A stretch of 43,599 nt of DNA, taken from assembly GCA_036266835.1 (NCBI GenBank), contig DATAXD010000019.1:1-43599 (forward strand). The letters are read 5' to 3'. The notes beneath the pieces were generated by a model that saw nothing but the letters and a program-made list of their open reading frames with translations, did not search any database and was not told the DNA's origin. This DNA comes from Galbitalea sp036266835 (lineage in GTDB: Bacteria; Actinomycetota; Actinomycetes; Actinomycetales; Microbacteriaceae). Shown in pieces: positions 24,656 through 32,653 of the stretch (positions within the stretch are counted from its first letter, which is position 1; every line of letters starts with the position of its first letter). A program made the position numbers and the translations under genes.

Positions 24656-25606
24656 CTACCTGCGCAGCCTGTTCGCTGAGCTCGGCAATGCTGGGAGCGG
24701 CACCGCGAGCCTGTCGCCCGCGACCCGGGTGAGCACTGCCGACCAGGTGCGAAATGGCCGCCAGCCGTCCATGATTCGCTCGATCTGCTCATCCGTGGCC
24801 GGCGCGGGCAGCCCGTAAAAGTGCGCGAGGTAGGTGGGCAGTCGCGGCTCGAAGCCGGTCATGGTGTCGGTCGTGCCGGTCGAGCGAAGCAGAATGAGCA
24901 TCGAATAGGTCGGGCCAATGCCGGGCAGCTGCTGGAGGTGGGCGAGCGCATCTTCGGTCGACAGGCTGAGGAGCAGCGCGGGGTCAAGTTCGCCGTTCAA
25001 CGCGGCACGAGCGACGGCGTGCAGCCGCTGGACTTTCGTCTCCTCGAGCCCCTGAATGTCGCGCAGTTCAAGCAACTTCTCCGGAGTCGGGAAGGCAAGC
25101 AGTCGTTCGGATCCGTCGCGATAGACCCGGCCCAGTGCCTCGGCGATGCGGTTTCGGACGACCACGCCCTGAGCGCGCTGTCGGCGCGCGCTGATGATCG
25201 ACCACGCCGCCGCCTCGTAGGGTGAGTGGAACAGCACTGGTCGTAGTCCCGCGTTCGTTCGCTGCATCTCGCCGAGCACAGCATCCTTCTCCCCCACCTT
25301 CAGCCAATCGGTCGCGGAGGCATCCAGCGACAGGATGCGGCGCACCTGCCGCTCGACCCGGCGAGGATCCGCGTCGCTTTCGATCGTGCCGACCAGGTTC
25401 CCGTCGGGTCGCTGCGTGAGCGCAACGAACGCGTGAGATCCGAAGTCATCGGTGACGAAGGCGAGGTTCATGGTCGGGGCGGCGCCTTCCGCGGGTTCGG
25501 TCATCGGACGGCCGGTGTGCGGTCCGAATCCGAAATTTGCGGCGGCCGCAAGCGAGAACGGACCCTCGGGTTCGATACCGAATTGCGTGTTCGTCGGTGT
25601 CGTCAT
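24656..25606 (-). CDS. AlkA-like DNA glycosylase (HhH-GPD family)
   Basis: A 316-residue protein of the DNA-3-methyladenine glycosylase II / HhH-GPD superfamily. These enzymes remove alkylated bases to start base-excision repair. The N-terminal part (about 1-110) is the beta-rich AlkA N-domain. The helical domain has SPYEAAAWSIISARRQRAQG, FPTPEKLLELRDIQGLEETKVQRL, and the helix-hairpin-helix LPGIGPTYSMLILL. The catalytic Asp normally follows shortly after that hairpin. The equivalent segment reads TMTGFEPRL, with Glu253 near the expected place, so activity may differ. The ATG start overlaps the MarR stop as ATGA, so the two genes are translationally coupled. An alkylation-damage or stress-responsive operon is inference. 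Confidence 0.82.
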   Translation of the reverse strand: MTTPTNTQFGIEPEGPFSLAAAANFGFGPHTGRPMTEPAEGAAPTMNLAFVTDDFGSHAFVALTQRPDGNLVGTIESDADPRRVERQVRRILSLDASATDWLKVGEKDAVLGEMQRTNAGLRPVLFHSPYEAAAWSIISARRQRAQGVVVRNRIAEALGRVYRDGSERLLAFPTPEKLLELRDIQGLEETKVQRLHAVARAALNGELDPALLLSLSTEDALAHLQQLPGIGPTYSMLILLRSTGTTDTMTGFEPRLPTYLAHFYGLPAPATDEQIERIMDGWRPFRTWSAVLTRVAGDRLAVPLPALPSSANRLRR

Positions 25607-26088
25607 GATCTCTCTTTCGATTCTGCGCTGAGCGTGATGAGGATGTCGCCGAGGAGTGCGAGCTGATCGGCCGGAATTACGGCGAAGTAGGTGTCGTTCA
25701 TCGCCCGTACGGCCGCGGAGGCCGCACGTGCGTGGGCCACGCCGGTTGGCGTCAACGCGAGAGCTCGCGCTCGCGCGTCCTGTCGGTTTGGCGTGCGAGT
25801 CAGGAGCGAACGCTGTTCGAGCCCGCGAACGATCTGGGAGGTCGTGTTCGCATCCATTCCCAGTCGTGTTGCGACCTCGGTCTGCTTGAGAGGCGGCCAG
25901 TCGTGCCTCGCCTGCCGGTACAAAGCCATCACCACCAGAAACTGAGGCACCGTGAGCTTGTGGGACTGCAATACTCGGCTCGCCTCGACTCGCCAGGTCT
26001 GCGCCGCATGCATCAGGAGGTACCCGAATCCGCCGCCGGTCGATGGCGTCTTCCACGGTGTGGCCGACGCCGCCGTGAGTGGTCTCAT
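25603..26088 (-). CDS. MarR-family regulator
   Basis: A 161-residue MarR-type winged-helix regulator. The DNA-binding core lies at about residues 45-110: LTVPQFLVVMALYRQ, then PPLKQTEVATRLGMDANTTSQIVRGLEQRSLLTRTPNRQDARARALALTPTG, with the wing sequence DARAR. The C-terminal helices form the dimer. The start is ATG 26088, with AAGGCGAG upstream. The 18 extra residues available before it are basic and not family-like. The short palindrome TACGTGTACGTA (26109-26120) lies in the gap to the divergent aldehyde dehydrogenase gene and is a candidate operator. It is coupled to the downstream glycosylase by a four-base overlap. The ligand is unknown. Confidence 0.88.
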   Translation of the reverse strand: MRPLTAASATPWKTPSTGGGFGYLLMHAAQTWRVEASRVLQSHKLTVPQFLVVMALYRQARHDWPPLKQTEVATRLGMDANTTSQIVRGLEQRSLLTRTPNRQDARARALALTPTGVAHARAASAAVRAMNDTYFAVIPADQLALLGDILITLSAESKERS

Positions 26089-26108
26089 GCCGTCTCGCCT
26101 TCTTTTAC

Positions 26109-26120
26109 TACGTGTACGTA
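26109..26120. promoter_or_regulatory. Palindromic MarR operator candidate
   Basis: TACGTGTACGTA consists of inverted five-base arms TACGT and ACGTA around GT. It lies 20 bases upstream of the MarR ATG and about 97 upstream of the aldehyde dehydrogenase start, in a divergent promoter region. Confidence 0.4.
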
Positions 26121-26216
26121 ATTTAGACTCGACCGCCGACATTCGTGAATGTTCGCGCTCAGTCTGCGCGCCGGGTACTGCTGAGCGAGAATGGGGGAAC
26201 GATCAAAGGAGATCCC

Positions 26217-27980
26217 GTGAGCACAGCAACACCAGTAGCGCCATCGCAGTCGGCACAGGGCGCGAATGCTTCGCTCACCTCGTCCGCTAAGACTGCATTG
26301 GATGCGGATGTCGCAGCGCTTGCCAAGGGCGGCCAGGCGTGGGCGAATGTCCCCGTCGCTGAGCGTGCGGATGTGCTCGACGAGATTCATAGGGCGACTG
26401 CGGAGGCGGCCGAAGACTGGGTAGCCGCTGCCGCGCGGATGAAGTCGCTGGATCCGCAGGCCTGGGCCGTCGGCGAAGAGTGGCAGTCGGGACCCTATGC
26501 GGTACTGCTTTCGTCCGCGATGCTGGCCAGCACGCTGCGCGACGTGGCCAGGGGCGCGAGCCCGATCGCGGGTAAGAAGACCGGAACAGCTCCGGGTGAC
26601 CGTGTCACCATCCAGGTTCTTCCCACCAATCTCATGGAGAAGACCCTCTTCAACGGATTTAGCGCAACCGTCTGGATGCCGCCGGGAGTGAGTCTCGAGA
26701 CTGCAAAGGCGACGGCGGGACTCGGCCAGTTGCGTCCGACCGAACCTGGCGGCGTCGGCGTCATCCTCGGCGCCGGCAACATCACGTCGATTCCGCCCCT
26801 GGATGTCCTGTACGAAATCTTTGCCAACAACCGCACCGTCCTTCTGAAACTGAACCCGGTGATGGACGGCATGGAGGACGTCTTCGGTCGCGCCCTCAAG
26901 CCGCTCGTCGACCGCGGGATCCTCACGATTGTTCGAGGAGGTCATGAGGCGGGCAGCTACCTCGTGCACCACAAAGGCGTCTCGCACGTGCACATGACCG
27001 GCAGTTCTGCGACGCATGACGCGGTTGTTTGGGGACCCGGTTCTGATGGACGAGACCGCAAGGCGCAGAACACCCCGCTACTGAAGAAGGAGATCACGAG
27101 CGAGCTCGGCGGCGTCTCACCCATCATCGTCGTCCCCGGAACCTGGTCGACCGCCGACCTGAAATTCCAGGCGGAGCACGTCGCGACAATGCGCTTGCAC
27201 AACGGCGGCTATAACTGCATCGCCGGACAGATCGTCGTGCTGTCGAGCGACTGGCCCCAGCGCGAGGCATTCCTCGATCAGCTGCGGGCTGCCCTGGGTC
27301 GCACGCCAGCGAGAAAGGCCTGGTATCCGGGAAGCGACCAGCGAGTCGCACAGGCCGCGGCGGCCTATCCGGGCGCGGAAAAGGTCGGGCCGGGCGGCAC
27401 CATGCTCCTCATCGACATCAAGGCCGACGAGGATGCCTCGACTCTTGAGACCACGGAATGCTTCTCGCCGGTTCTCGGGGTCGTCGAACTTGCCGGCAAC
27501 GGCCAGGCGTTCCTCGACTCGGCCGTGACGCTTGTGAACAAGGACTTCCTTGGCACCCTCGGTGCCAATGTCCTGGTGGATCCGAAGACCAGGAAGGTGC
27601 TGGGCAGCGGATTCGACGGCGCCATCGCGAAACTGCGCTACGGCACAATCGCGATCAACGCCTGGACGGGGTTCGGGTATCTTGCGGCCGGTGCGCCGTG
27701 GGGCGCCTTCCCCGGCCACACCCTGCAGGATGTGCAGAGCGGAATCGGCGTCGTGCACAACGCGTTACTCATCGACTCACCAGAGCGCACCGTGGTCGAG
27801 GGGCCGTTCCGACCGTTCCCTCGGTCGTTCGGTGGTGGTGAAGCGTCGCTGTTCCCGAAGCCGCCGTGGTTCGTCACTTCGCGCAGCGCTACCGCGACTG
27901 GCCGAGAATTGGTGCACTTCGCGAAGAAGCCCTCGTGGTTGAGGATGCCCGCCGTATTCGGACAGGCGTTCCGGGCATAA
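26217..27980 (+). CDS. Aldehyde dehydrogenase family protein
   Basis: A 587-residue member of the NAD(P)-dependent aldehyde dehydrogenase superfamily, longer than the usual 490-500 residues. The general-base glutamate is Glu296 in TSELGGVSP, and the catalytic nucleophile is Cys334 in GGYNCIAGQ. Both are present, so it should be active. Other family features are GVGVILGAGNITSIPPLDVLYEIF, a nucleotide-binding helix, and the C-terminal FGYLAAGAPWGAFPG. The start is GTG 26217, with AAGGAG upstream; the longer frame back to 26145 is not supported. It is divergent from the MarR-glycosylase operon and 27 bases upstream of the luciferase-like oxidoreductase gene on the same strand. The substrate is not predictable. 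The long coenzyme-A-like subfamily (acyl-CoA reductase-like) is an alternative. Confidence 0.85.
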   Translation: MSTATPVAPSQSAQGANASLTSSAKTALDADVAALAKGGQAWANVPVAERADVLDEIHRATAEAAEDWVAAAARMKSLDPQAWAVGEEWQSGPYAVLLSSAMLASTLRDVARGASPIAGKKTGTAPGDRVTIQVLPTNLMEKTLFNGFSATVWMPPGVSLETAKATAGLGQLRPTEPGGVGVILGAGNITSIPPLDVLYEIFANNRTVLLKLNPVMDGMEDVFGRALKPLVDRGILTIVRGGHEAGSYLVHHKGVSHVHMTGSSATHDAVVWGPGSDGRDRKAQNTPLLKKEITSELGGVSPIIVVPGTWSTADLKFQAEHVATMRLHNGGYNCIAGQIVVLSSDWPQREAFLDQLRAALGRTPARKAWYPGSDQRVAQAAAAYPGAEKVGPGGTMLLIDIKADEDASTLETTECFSPVLGVVELAGNGQAFLDSAVTLVNKDFLGTLGANVLVDPKTRKVLGSGFDGAIAKLRYGTIAINAWTGFGYLAAGAPWGAFPGHTLQDVQSGIGVVHNALLIDSPERTVVEGPFRPFPRSFGGGEASLFPKPPWFVTSRSATATGRELVHFAKKPSWLRMPAVFGQAFRA

Positions 27981-28007
27981 GACAACAGCGCGACGGGTTG
28001 AACCGGC

Positions 28008-29042
28008 GTGAACAAAAAGATCGGCTTCCTCTCTTTCGGTCACTGGCAGGCTGTGCCGGGATCGCAGACCCGCACGGCCCAGGATGCTCTGCTCCAGTCC
28101 ATTGAGCTCGCGGTAGCCGCAGAGGAACTCGGACTGGATGGGGCGTTCTTCCGCGTGCACCATTTCGCGCGGCAGCTCGCGTCACCGTTCCCGCTTCTTT
28201 CGGCGATAGCGGCGCGCACGAAGCGCATCGAGATTGGCACGGCTGTCATCGACATGCGCTACGAGAATCCGCTGTACATGGCCGAGGAAGCAGCGGCCGC
28301 TGACCTGATCAGTTCGGGTCGATTGCTGCTGGGACTGAGTCGCGGGTCACCCGAGACGGCGCTGCGAGGATCCGAATCCTTCGGGTTCGTGCCACCCGAC
28401 CCAATGGATGACGCCGACCTTGCCCGTGCGCACACCGAACTATTCCTCGCCGCGATTGCGGGAGCCGGTGTCGCCGACAGCAACCCACAAATGACAGGGT
28501 CGTCGACGCCTCTGCCCGTTCAACCGCAGTCCCCGGGGCTGGCGGACCGAATCTGGTGGGGAGCCGGCACACGCGCGACCGGGGTCTGGACTGCGGAGCA
28601 CGGCATGAACCTCATGAGCTCTACCCTCCTGACCGAAGACACCGGTGTTCCGTTCGGTGACCTTCAGGCTGAGCAGATCGCGCAATACCGCGACGCCTGG
28701 AAGGCGGCGGGATGGGAGCGCGAGCCCCGCGTATCCGTTAGCCGCAGCATCCTGCCGATCACGACCGATGAGGATCGCACCTACTTTGGCGCGCGAAGTC
28801 ACGAAGACTCTCACGACCAGGTCGGCTATCTCGACGCCACCACTCGTGCACGGTTCGGAAAAAGCTACATAGGAGATCCCGACGCGATCGTGGCCGAGTT
28901 GACGCAAGATGCCGCCGTCCAGGCAGCCGACACGGTGCTGTTGACCGTCCCGAACCAGCTGGGTGTCGAGTACAACACCCATCTGTTGCAGACCATCAGC
29001 GAGCAGATCGCACCGTCGATCGGCTGGACGCCGGCGAGCTAG
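28008..29042 (+). CDS. Luciferase-like (LLM class) flavin-dependent oxidoreductase
   Basis: A 344-residue protein of the bacterial luciferase-like monooxygenase family, a TIM-barrel flavin or F420 enzyme. The family pattern is seen in LELAVAAEELGLDGAFFRVHHF (as IELAVAAEELGLDGAFF here), RTKRIEIGTAVIDMRYENPLYMAEEAAAADLISSGRLLLGLSRGSPE, and the C-terminal PDAIVAELTQD. The start GTG 28008 has only a weak Shine-Dalgarno. It follows the aldehyde dehydrogenase gene by 27 bases and could act on the same small molecule, producing or consuming an aldehyde. Its stop shares the palindrome CTAG with the stop of the convergent reductase gene. Whether it uses FMN or F420 is not clear from motifs. Confidence 0.87.
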   Translation: MNKKIGFLSFGHWQAVPGSQTRTAQDALLQSIELAVAAEELGLDGAFFRVHHFARQLASPFPLLSAIAARTKRIEIGTAVIDMRYENPLYMAEEAAAADLISSGRLLLGLSRGSPETALRGSESFGFVPPDPMDDADLARAHTELFLAAIAGAGVADSNPQMTGSSTPLPVQPQSPGLADRIWWGAGTRATGVWTAEHGMNLMSSTLLTEDTGVPFGDLQAEQIAQYRDAWKAAGWEREPRVSVSRSILPITTDEDRTYFGARSHEDSHDQVGYLDATTRARFGKSYIGDPDAIVAELTQDAAVQAADTVLLTVPNQLGVEYNTHLLQTISEQIAPSIGWTPAS

Positions 29043-30085
29043 CGGGCTCCAGCCGGGTCGAGAGCGTTAAACTCGGCCCGCAGTTGCTCGAGCGCCACCG
29101 ATCCGACGCCCGCGCCCGCGGCTGAAGCTGCGCGGGTTCGTCTCTGGACGAGCTGATTCAGCGGCGCCGAAAGCCCCAGAGAACGCGCCATCAGCACGAT
29201 CTCGCCGTTGAGATAATCGGACTCGATCGAACCGGTTCCCCTCGCGATCGACTGCCAGGATGATCCGCCGAGTTCCGCGGGCTCCCCGGGCACGACGTGA
29301 ATCTGAAAGTCGCCGCCCCGCCAGTCGGCCTCTTGGGCGTCGGATGCCCACGAAAGGCCAGCCGCACGATACACACCCTCCGCTTCGAGCTTGAGCCGCT
29401 CCGCGAGCGGGCCGAAATCCGATCCGGCGCCGACGAGGGCCTGCACTCCGTTCGCCACATTGCTCAGCAGCTTCGCCCGCTTCCAGAGCATCACGTCGTC
29501 CACAATCCTCACCGTGAACGAGCTCGCCGACCAGTCCGCGACAATCGTCTCGAGCAATGCCAGATCCTCCGCATTCAGTGCGCTCCCGTAGCGCCCGACA
29601 ATGAAGGTTCCGCTCGACGGACCGATCCTCAGGATGACCTCTCCGGGCGTCAGCTGCACGGCGGGCAACCAGACACAGACTCCGAAGACCCGATCGAATA
29701 GCCGCAGGGCAAGCCGCTCGCTCTCGATGCCGTTCGTTGCAACGAGCACTGGCAGGCAATCGCCTGCGATACCGACCAGCCCGCCATCGGCCCCGTACAC
29801 TTCCCGGTCGACCCACTGGGACAGAGCGGCCCCCGCCTGCTGCGTCTTTGTCGTGAGGACAAGCACGTCGTCGTGCAGGAGTTGCACCGCCTCGGGTCGC
29901 AGTGCCACATCCACTGTCAGGACAGACTCCTCGTTCACGGTTCGCAGGCGAAGCCCGCCGCGGGAGATCGCGGCGCCGTGCTCCCCACGCGCAATGAGCA
30001 GCGGTGGGTGCGCCGGGCTGAATTGAAACAGGCGGGCGCCGAGAACGCCACCGATCGCGCCGGCACCGATTATCACGTATCGCAC
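29039..30085 (-). CDS. Ketopantoate reductase family protein (PanE/ApbA-like)
   Basis: A 348-residue dehydrogenase. The N-terminal Rossmann fold has YVIIGAGAIGGVLGARLF, followed by an ApbA domain with TKTQQAG and NGIESERLALRLF. The C-terminal ApbA_C helical domain (LLSNVANGVQAL, DYLNGEIVLMARSLGLSAPLNQLV) is present. PanE reduces 2-dehydropantoate to pantoate with NADPH, but paralogues of this size are common and often have other substrates. No pantothenate genes are nearby, so I give no symbol. It lies 13 bases after the DDN-like gene on the same strand and ends in a CTAG shared with the convergent oxidoreductase gene. Confidence 0.85.
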   Translation of the reverse strand: MRYVIIGAGAIGGVLGARLFQFSPAHPPLLIARGEHGAAISRGGLRLRTVNEESVLTVDVALRPEAVQLLHDDVLVLTTKTQQAGAALSQWVDREVYGADGGLVGIAGDCLPVLVATNGIESERLALRLFDRVFGVCVWLPAVQLTPGEVILRIGPSSGTFIVGRYGSALNAEDLALLETIVADWSASSFTVRIVDDVMLWKRAKLLSNVANGVQALVGAGSDFGPLAERLKLEAEGVYRAAGLSWASDAQEADWRGGDFQIHVVPGEPAELGGSSWQSIARGTGSIESDYLNGEIVLMARSLGLSAPLNQLVQRRTRAASAAGAGVGSVALEQLRAEFNALDPAGAR

Positions 30086-30098
30086 GAGGTATCGCTCC

Positions 30099-30587
30099 CT
30101 ATTCGGCTACCGGCACCAGTCGGAAGATCCGAAGTATGCGGCCGGATGCTCTTTCATATCCCCGATATCCCGGCCACTGGCGCTCGATGTAGTTCCACGT
30201 CTCGTCCAACTCGTCATCCGCGATGCGGGTTGCCCGCACGCGCATGCGCCGGCCCTTCAGCGTCACGGCGGCATCCGGATGCGCGGCAAGGTTCGCGGTC
30301 CACGCCGGATGCTCGTCCCTGGCGAAGTTGCTCCCGGTGACCAGCATTGCGCCACCGGGCTCCGGGCAGTACATGAGGGCGCTGTCACGATCGAGCCCGG
30401 ATTTTGCACCGACAGTGTGGAGCACCAGCGAAGGCACCAGGAGGCCGCTGAGCGGGGTCTTCCCGCGGTTGAGCCGTGCCCATCCGCGTTCTGCCCGTGG
30501 CATGATCCACGGTCCGAACCGGCGAAAGAATCGCGAGCGGGAAAACGAGGCGACGACAACGCGCACGCCACGGGTCAGTGATGCCAC
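30099..30587 (-). CDS. Nitroreductase/deazaflavin-dependent (DDN-like) protein
   Basis: A 162-residue split-beta-barrel protein of the F420-dependent DDN family (pfam F420H(2)-dependent quinone reductase-like). Typical features are the N-terminal basic segment, LVPSLVLHTVGAKSGLDRDSALMYCPEPGGAMLVTGSNFARDEHPAWTANLAAHP, and AVTLKGRRMRVRATRI. DDN-type enzymes use reduced F420 to reduce quinones or nitro compounds. The gene starts inside the 3' end of the acyltransferase gene (13 bases of overlap) and is followed 13 bases later by the PanE-like gene, so the three are co-transcribed. F420 dependence is inferred from the family. Confidence 0.87.
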   Translation of the reverse strand: MASLTRGVRVVVASFSRSRFFRRFGPWIMPRAERGWARLNRGKTPLSGLLVPSLVLHTVGAKSGLDRDSALMYCPEPGGAMLVTGSNFARDEHPAWTANLAAHPDAAVTLKGRRMRVRATRIADDELDETWNYIERQWPGYRGYERASGRILRIFRLVPVAE

Positions 30588-31756
30588 TCAAGGATTGTGG
30601 CAGACCGCGTGCGCTGCGGATGCCCGACGACCGCCGCGGATTTCTCCTCGGCTGGCGCCGGCTGCGGAATCGACTCCGACGGCGGGGCATCCTGAGAGGT
30701 GGAGTCGGCAGCCGAACGCGGCGTCCGATTGAACATCCAGCCGATCGACGGTTCGACAATCGGTCGGAAGATCCGCTGCGCAACGGGCAGGCCAAGCACG
30801 ACCGCCATCCCGAAGGAGGACGCGATCACCACGCCGAGAACCCAGAGTGGTCGCGCGCCATCGAGAAGTCCGGAGTTTCGGATCGGATACAGGATCAGGG
30901 CGTGCAAAAGGTAGATATACATCGTCCGCGTTCCCATTGCGCTGAACCAGGTTCGACGGCGGGGCATCAGCGCCAGGAATGCAAAGCAGGCCGGGACGCC
31001 GACCCCCACAAAGCCCAGTCGGAGCGCGCCCGCCCACCACTGCGGATATCCGATACTGGCGTACGACCCGTCATATAGCAGGAATCGACGAAGCAACAAC
31101 TGCCTCCACGTGCCGATGCCTGCCGCGGTCACGAGCGCGATCATGCCGAACAGCACTATCGCGGCGGCTCGCCACCGCCAAACCACCGCCGTTTGCAATT
31201 CCAGCCATTTGTCGGCCAGGTGCCACTGCTTGACTTTCCAGCCGAGCACGAAGAACGGAAGGAGAGCCACGGCGCGAGAGAGCGACAGCGTGTGATCGAG
31301 AGTTGACAGGTACCCTGCGGCAACTGAAAGCACGATGCTGATGAGGAGCGGATACCGAAGGATAACGAGATACGGCAGCGCGACTCGCCAGATACACAGC
31401 GCCAGCAGGAACCACAACGTCCACGACGGCGACGTGAAGTCGAGCCACACCCTTCCGCTGATCGCAAAGTGGATGCCTCTCCAGATCGTCTCGAAGATCA
31501 GGTACGGCACAAGAATGTCGGTGAAGAGGCGCTTGAGCTGAGGCACGCCGGGCGGAGTCGCCTTGGCGAAATAACCGCTGATCATCACGAACGCCGGGAT
31601 CTGAAACAGGTACACGAACAGGTACACCGAATAGGCGACATCCGAGTCCGCGATCAGCTTGAGGGTCGCGTGACCGACGATGACGAGTACGACTGCGATG
31701 AATCTGGCGTTGTCCCAGTACGGCGTTCGAACTCGCGGCGCTGCCTGTATGGTCAT
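30575..31756 (-). CDS. Acyltransferase-3 family membrane protein
   Basis: A 393-residue polytopic membrane protein of the acyltransferase 3 (OafA/fucose-4-O-acetylase-like) family, which transfers acetyl or other acyl groups to sugars or envelope polymers. It begins with YWDNARFIAVVLVIVGHATL, where Arg and His lie at the expected positions of the first helix. PAFVMISGYF follows, then PYLIFETIWRGIHF, and about ten hydrophobic helices in all. The C-terminus (about 340-393) is polar and Pro/Ser-rich and probably cytoplasmic. The ATG start is followed upstream by a promoter bracketed by a 12-base inverted repeat. It is first of the acyltransferase-DDN-PanE run. The acyl acceptor is unknown. Confidence 0.87.
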   Translation of the reverse strand: MTIQAAPRVRTPYWDNARFIAVVLVIVGHATLKLIADSDVAYSVYLFVYLFQIPAFVMISGYFAKATPPGVPQLKRLFTDILVPYLIFETIWRGIHFAISGRVWLDFTSPSWTLWFLLALCIWRVALPYLVILRYPLLISIVLSVAAGYLSTLDHTLSLSRAVALLPFFVLGWKVKQWHLADKWLELQTAVVWRWRAAAIVLFGMIALVTAAGIGTWRQLLLRRFLLYDGSYASIGYPQWWAGALRLGFVGVGVPACFAFLALMPRRRTWFSAMGTRTMYIYLLHALILYPIRNSGLLDGARPLWVLGVVIASSFGMAVVLGLPVAQRIFRPIVEPSIGWMFNRTPRSAADSTSQDAPPSESIPQPAPAEEKSAAVVGHPQRTRSATILEWHH

Positions 31757-31773
31757 TGGTTTCGTGGCTTCAC

Positions 31774-31827
31774 TTCGGCTGATTACGTATGTTTTCGGGC
31801 GCTGTCCCTTAAAACTAATCAGCCGAA
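31774..31827. repeat. Inverted repeat bracketing the acyltransferase promoter
   Basis: Perfect 12-base arms TTCGGCTGATTA (31774-31785) and TAATCAGCCGAA (31816-31827) are 30 bases apart. Centre-to-centre distance is 42 bases, about four DNA turns. The region between holds the likely promoter of the leftward acyltransferase gene. Paired operator half-sites or an RNA hairpin are both possible. Confidence 0.6.
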
Positions 31828-31866
31828 CCTTCGAGTTACATCAACGCGCGAGGTAATGCGAGAGCC

Positions 31867-32262
31867 CTAACGGTTGCCGAAATACGCGATCATCGGCTCA
31901 AAGTACTGCGACCTCCAGCCGCCGTCCTCGTAGCCGAGGTGGCCTTCCGGAATGTTGGAGTGGGTGAGACGCAGCAGGGTGCCGTCCTCGACCGGCTCGA
32001 GAACGACCTCAATCGTCGAGTCGGCATCCGTGTCGGCGAACTCGGACGTTCGCCACGACTGCAGGATGCGGCGGTGCGGCTCTAGAGCCAGGTTGCGGCC
32101 CCAGATGTACCCGTCCCAAGCAGTGAACGCACCACCCTCGAGCGGATCCACGGTCGCGGCTCCCCCGGTCATTGCCGTGTGGCCGGACGATGACAACCAC
32201 GCGTCGTAGATGTCGGCGGGGGCCGCCGGAAGCGTTACCGATTGTTCGAATTCGTATGTCAT
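31867..32262 (-). CDS. SRPBCC/AHSA1-type protein
   Basis: A 131-residue START-like (SRPBCC/AHSA1 superfamily) protein. It starts YEFEQSVTLPAAPADIYDAWLSSSGHTAMTGG and continues with TAWDGYIWGRNLALEPHRRILQSWRTSEFADTDADSTIEVVLEPVEDGTLLRLTHSNIPEGHLG. That is the usual helix-grip fold with a hydrophobic cavity for a ligand or a stress-linked binding role. The start is ATG 32262, with GGAGGT six bases upstream; the longer frame to 32295 is unsupported. It stands alone between the acyltransferase gene and a small rightward gene. Ligand and pathway are unknown. Confidence 0.87.
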   Translation of the reverse strand: MTYEFEQSVTLPAAPADIYDAWLSSSGHTAMTGGAATVDPLEGGAFTAWDGYIWGRNLALEPHRRILQSWRTSEFADTDADSTIEVVLEPVEDGTLLRLTHSNIPEGHLGYEDGGWRSQYFEPMIAYFGNR

Positions 32263-32348
32263 TTTGACCTCCAGCGAGTTTTGGGTGCCCAGCACACCGT
32301 AACTGCACGACGAGCGAATGAAACGAAATTCGACAGTAGGCTCAGGCC

Positions 32349-32642
32349 ATGTCAGTCGTCGGCGAGTGGGATGTCAGCATTAAATCCCCATTCGGAGAAC
32401 AAGTTGTCGTCCTTGAATTCGCGAACGAGCGATCGGGCGTTGCCCGGTACGGGTCGGAATCGCTCGAGTTGGGCAACGTGTCGACCGTGGGCGACAACGC
32501 GTCGTGGAGCGTGGCCCTGTCCCAGCCGATCGCTGTGACTCTCAAATGTGCGGTCACGCTCAAGGGTGACGCAATGAGCGGCACGGCCAGCGCCGGTTTC
32601 TTCGGAAAATTCCCGCTGACCGGAAAACGACGGCCCGCTTAG
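32349..32642 (+). CDS. Small beta-rich hypothetical protein
   Basis: A 97-residue protein that I do not recognise by name. Sequence pattern (GEWDVSIKSPFGEQVVVLEF, SWSVALSQPIAVTLKCAVTLKGDAMSGTASAGFFGKFPLTG) suggests an all-beta, lipocalin- or calycin-like fold with alternating hydrophobic residues and glycine turns. There is no signal peptide or membrane segment. The ATG start has only a weak upstream purine run. It is divergent from the SRPBCC gene (86 bases between) and convergent with the secreted-protein gene, whose stop is 11 bases away. It is called coding because of the clean beta pattern and typical codon use. Confidence 0.68.
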   Translation: MSVVGEWDVSIKSPFGEQVVVLEFANERSGVARYGSESLELGNVSTVGDNASWSVALSQPIAVTLKCAVTLKGDAMSGTASAGFFGKFPLTGKRRPA

Positions 32643-32653
32643 CCTGCGATCGT

